NCBI GenBank assembly: GCA_025357175.1
Contig: JANXPS010000042.1
Span: 1-16,185, forward strand
Source: Deltaproteobacteria bacterium
GTDB taxonomy: Bacteria > Desulfobacterota > Deferrimicrobia > Deferrimicrobiales > Deferrimicrobiaceae
DNA: 16,185 bases
Direction: 5' to 3'
The notes beneath the pieces were generated by a model. That model worked only from the letters and a program-made list of their open reading frames with translations, was not told the origin of the DNA and did not search any database. Below, in pieces: positions 13,310 through 16,185 of the stretch (positions are counted from its first letter, which is position 1; each line of letters starts with the position of its first letter). The translations under genes and the position numbers were made by a program.

Positions 13310-14724
13310 CGCCTGGCCCCGTTCCCCGCAGGGAATCCGCCCGCGAATTCGGCCCTGATCTGGAATCGCTCGAGGTTGTCGGCCTGCCGCGTGATGGGCG
13401 ACGCGAACTCGACTTTCCGGAAAAGGCCATCCTGCGAGAGGAGCGGGAAAATCTCGTTGGCGGACGGCGAGAATCCGTCCATCTCGACCTTTGCGCCTTC
13501 GAGCCGCAACCCGGTCAGCCAGGTCCCCTGGGGAAGGCGCCCCGTCAGCTCCCGGAGAATCTCGAGCGGCTGCCCCGCGCCGGGGGATGCTTCCTGCAGG
13601 ATCGCGACCTTGTCGTTTATCTCGGAAAGCGCCGCCATCGAATCGGCAACCCGGTCGACCGCGGGACGGAGGGCGGCGACACGCGCATCGAGCCGCGCCA
13701 GTTCCGCCTTCGCCTTGTAATATCGCGTCGCCGGCCACGCGATGGCCAGGACCAGCACGGCGGCGGTCAGCAGCCCGGCGGTTGCGGCGGCGATCGCGGG
13801 CCACGGGCCGTCGCTTTCGGGGGCGAGCAGATCGAGTCCTTTCCCGCCGATCGCCGCGCCGAATGCGGCCAGCGTGTCCCATGCCTGAACCGTTGGTTCT
13901 TCCGCCCCGACCGCCCGTTTCGCCCGCTCTTCGAATCCGGGCTCGATCAGCGCGGGAACGCCGGCCATTTCGACCCGGGGTTCGGCCGGGATCAAGCCGG
14001 GAGGCGCGACGATGAGCAATTCGGAGGGGGTGCCGCCCGCGGGCGATTCCTGCAGCCCTTCTTCGATCAGTGCGCGCCCTTCGGCAGCCGAAGCCTCGAC
14101 ATCGCAACATCGGGAGGCGCTGAAAAAGGGCTCCCCCCCGGCCATGAGGGTGCATTCGACAGCGCCGCCGAGCCCGCGCAACAATGCGACCCGCCCGGGC
14201 CACTTTCCGTCCCCGATGTTCTGGTGGGCCGCGGAAACGGCCCAGCCGGAAGGGACCGCGCCGGTGAGCGTCAGCCCCGCGCGGGCCGCGATCGCGGTCC
14301 ACTGGTCGAGATAGTCGACGGGAGAAGCAACGACGAGGAAGCGGCCGTTACGGCTTCCCGCACCGCCCGCCAGCCGGCGCCATCCGAAACGAAGCCTCGA
14401 GGACGGAAACGGGAAAAGCCGTTCCAGCTCCATCGAAAGGGCGGGGCGCAGGTCGCGGGCGCGGAGCGCCGGGAAATCGATGCGGGCGGTGTAGACACGA
14501 CTGGCCGGGATGCACAGACGCGCCTCGCTTCGGGCGAGGCCGTTGCGGGCTACGAAGTCGCGGAGCAGCTCCTCGGCTTCCTCGGCCCGCCCGGCTTCCC
14601 GGTCGGAACGCAGCTCGAAGCATGCCGGGGGCACGATCGACGCAGGGTTCCCGACGCCGCCCTGGACGGCGGCGACCGCAAGCCGTCTCCCGGACGGATC
14701 GATCCCGACAACTGTCTTGAACAT
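13306..14724 (-). CDS. gspL: Type II secretion protein GspL (PilM-PilN-type fusion)
   Basis: Bridges the cytoplasmic ATPase GspE to the periplasmic part of the assembly platform. The 472-residue product has a cytoplasmic actin-like (PilM/GspL) domain beginning FKTVVGIDPSG, with the family motif LSMELERLFPFPSS near residue 97. A transmembrane helix (about 309-332) is followed by a coiled coil (about 336-375, AKAELARLDARVAALRP). A C-terminal PilN-like domain (about 385-460) contains EILRELTGRLPQGTWLTGLRLEG and VEFASPIT. Both halves of what is PilM plus PilN in type IV pili are thus in one chain. The ATG at 14724 is nine bases after AGAGG; a GTG at 14730 is possible but too close to it. It starts 12 bases after gspK and overlaps gspM. 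Confidence 0.9.
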   Translation of the reverse strand: MFKTVVGIDPSGRRLAVAAVQGGVGNPASIVPPACFELRSDREAGRAEEAEELLRDFVARNGLARSEARLCIPASRVYTARIDFPALRARDLRPALSMELERLFPFPSSRLRFGWRRLAGGAGSRNGRFLVVASPVDYLDQWTAIAARAGLTLTGAVPSGWAVSAAHQNIGDGKWPGRVALLRGLGGAVECTLMAGGEPFFSASRCCDVEASAAEGRALIEEGLQESPAGGTPSELLIVAPPGLIPAEPRVEMAGVPALIEPGFEERAKRAVGAEEPTVQAWDTLAAFGAAIGGKGLDLLAPESDGPWPAIAAATAGLLTAAVLVLAIAWPATRYYKAKAELARLDARVAALRPAVDRVADSMAALSEINDKVAILQEASPGAGQPLEILRELTGRLPQGTWLTGLRLEGAKVEMDGFSPSANEIFPLLSQDGLFRKVEFASPITRQADNLERFQIRAEFAGGFPAGNGARR

Positions 14725-14736
14725 GCTCACCGGCCT

Positions 14737-15678
14737 CTATTCCTCGCTCTCGGCCATCTGGTCCTTCCAGCCGATCATCCTGACAGGATTCTCTCCGATT
14801 CCGCCGATTTCCACCAGACAGGATACGGTGCGCCTCGCATTGCCCGCCGCCGTCCCGACGGACAAGACCGTATAGACGTTCGACAGGTTCGTGGTGGAAA
14901 AGCGGGTCGGCCCGCCCGGATCGTAACCTTCCCCGCTCAGAAATTGCGCCGCTTCGGCGGGGCTTGAGAACGGAGACGCCTTCCGCCGCGCGACGATCGC
15001 GTGCGCCATCTCCGGCGTGATTCCCGGCAACGCCTGCAGCGCTTCCGGCGGCGCCGCGTTGATGTTGACTCCCCCGGGACTTCCGTGCGCGGTGAAAACC
15101 CTGGAAACGAAACCGTCGAAATAACCCGGCGTCATCCCCTTCACGTACTGGAGTTCCTCGATGGCGGCAACCGGCCCGTTCCGGGGAAGAACCGGTTCGG
15201 GAAGGTTCGCGTAGTCGGCGCCTTCGGCACCCTGCGGCCGCCGGTCGTCATCCGCATCCCGCCAGTCGAGGATGGCGTCCCCGAGCGCTTCCGCCGCTTC
15301 CGCGCTCAAGCCGCCCTTTTTCAGGATCTCCTTGAGCATCGCCTCGGGAACCGTGTTGATGTCGACCTTGCCGCTTTCGTTCGAAATCCGGACCGCGTAT
15401 CCCGCGTCGCCTTCACGACCCTCGATCGTCATCGCCAGGACGTTGTCGGGCGGCAGTGCCGACAGCAGCGCAACGGCACGGCTGATGCCCGAACGCGCCT
15501 GGTAATATGCCCGCGCGGCGTCGAATCCGTTCCGGGCCGCCTGCGCCTCGGTCCGCATCGCCAACGAGAACGAGAGCGCCAGCGTTCCGAGCAGCAGCAT
15601 GGCCCAGAGCACGAGCAGCGACGCGACTCCCGAGCGGCCCCTCATGCCCCGGCGCCGTTCATCCAACCGGCCCCCCAT
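14737..15678 (-). CDS. gspK: Type II secretion minor pseudopilin GspK
   Basis: Large tip pseudopilin of the type II secretion pseudopilus. The product (313 residues from the first ATG) has a basic leader ending in Gly (RGRSG), a hydrophobic helix VASLLVLWAMLLLGTLALSF (18-37), and, as is typical for GspK, no Glu at position 5 of the mature helix. The globular domain carries KVDINTVPEAMLKEIL (104-119), the acidic segment ILDWRDADDD (136-145), and a helix-hairpin-helix-like NINAAPPEALQALPGIT. The start is uncertain: the ATG at 15678 overlaps gspJ by 20 bases, while an ATG at 15645 would give MRGRSGVASLL; neither has a clear ribosome site. Confidence 0.92.
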   Translation of the reverse strand: MGGRLDERRRGMRGRSGVASLLVLWAMLLLGTLALSFSLAMRTEAQAARNGFDAARAYYQARSGISRAVALLSALPPDNVLAMTIEGREGDAGYAVRISNESGKVDINTVPEAMLKEILKKGGLSAEAAEALGDAILDWRDADDDRRPQGAEGADYANLPEPVLPRNGPVAAIEELQYVKGMTPGYFDGFVSRVFTAHGSPGGVNINAAPPEALQALPGITPEMAHAIVARRKASPFSSPAEAAQFLSGEGYDPGGPTRFSTTNLSNVYTVLSVGTAAGNARRTVSCLVEIGGIGENPVRMIGWKDQMAESEE

Positions 15679-16185
15679 CGTGGGGAGGCCGCTTGTCGGG
15701 ATTCTGGTTCATCCCGACCGGCAGCGGAATGACGATTCGCTTTTTTTCGGCCCCGTCCCCGTAGGCGAACTCGATCCCCACGGCCACGGGAAGCCGGTTT
15801 TTCTCCCGGGCGTCCCAGGAACTCTCGCTCTCCATGGCGCCGGCCTCGGTAAAGCCCGAGACGTAAAAAAACGAGACTCCCGACACGTCCGGGAAAACCG
15901 CCCGGGATCCGCCGTCCACTTTTTCGCCGCTGAAATCTCCGGGGCTGAACGGCGACCGCTCGGAGACAAGCAGCCCTTTTTCTCCGGTGGGCAGGCTCCC
16001 TTCCCGAAACGAGAGCAGCCGGAAGGCGTTCCCGGGCCCGGCGGCCGATGGCGAGACGGAGAGAAAGCTCACCCGATCCCGTTCTCCCCGGAACCAGCTA
16101 ATACTTTTTTGTTCATCTATCAATTTTTTTAAACTTCCCAACTGTGATTTCATCTGGGCGATAACATCCTGAAGAGAAGCCCCTT
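15659..16185 (-). CDS. gspJ: Type II secretion minor pseudopilin GspJ, N-terminus outside window
   Basis: C-terminal 175 residues of a pseudopilin whose frame is still open at the right window edge, so the prepilin leader and hydrophobic helix are not visible. The visible part contains ISWFRGERDRVSFLSVSP, then GVSFFYVSGFTEAGAMESES and SWDAREKNRLPVAVGIEFAYG. The last resembles the GspJ segment in which a tip-loop ends with S-W-D and a basic L-P-x-A-V strand. Its position directly before gspK agrees with the standard I-J-K order. The coding sequence near 16095-16140 is more AT-rich than its neighbours. GspJ is favoured over GspH/I by the C-terminal pattern and position. Confidence 0.8.
   Translation of the reverse strand, partial: GASLQDVIAQMKSQLGSLKKLIDEQKSISWFRGERDRVSFLSVSPSAAGPGNAFRLLSFREGSLPTGEKGLLVSERSPFSPGDFSGEKVDGGSRAVFPDVSGVSFFYVSGFTEAGAMESESSWDAREKNRLPVAVGIEFAYGDGAEKKRIVIPLPVGMNQNPDKRPPHDGGPVG

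Noticed and set aside
15735..15745. A AAA AAG heptamer in gspJ as a programmed frameshift
   Set aside because: It simply encodes E-K-K, and the -1 frame does not join gspK in frame or add a recognisable domain.

Overview
The window reads as a high-GC (mid-60s percent by eye) Gram-negative chromosome segment in which every gene lies on the minus strand. Type II secretion genes indicate two membranes, and a long pyruvate:ferredoxin oxidoreductase gene indicates anaerobic metabolism. The order SRP RNA - dnaX - ybaB - recR - nifJ, the ECF sigma/anti-sigma/DUF3106 trio and the style of the secretion operon suggest a Geobacter-like (Desulfuromonadia/deltaproteobacterial) lineage. That placement is inference from gene content and was not tested by a search.

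In transcription order (right to left), the window opens inside a type II secretion operon: gspJ (cut by the right edge), gspK, gspL, gspM, gspC and gspD. Most junctions overlap or lie within about 20 bases. Next come a ferritin-like four-helix protein, an ECF sigma factor, its zinc-finger membrane anti-sigma factor, a secreted DUF3106 protein built of seven 18-residue repeats, tadA (tRNA adenosine deaminase) and a secreted DUF3047 protein. From gspJ to the DUF3047 gene the largest gap is 46 bases.

A near-consensus promoter then drives tRNA-Ser(CGA). About 320 non-coding bases follow, holding two tandem, strongly structured repeats whose arms copy the 3' end of that tRNA. After them come the small SRP RNA (4.5S type) and the replication/repair operon dnaX-ybaB-recR. 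nifJ follows 25 bases later and runs off the left edge after residue 874.

The segment combines protein export (T2SS, SRP RNA), translation (tRNA-Ser, TadA), an envelope-stress-type sigma module, replication and recombination (DnaX, YbaB, RecR) and central anaerobic carbon metabolism (NifJ). I found no CRISPR array, transposase, prophage or defence locus. The two observations most worth following are a run of ten A in dnaX with stops close behind in both shifted frames, which suggests a slippage-made short form, and the tRNA-derived repeats between tRNA-Ser and the SRP RNA. I see no convincing undescribed multi-gene system.
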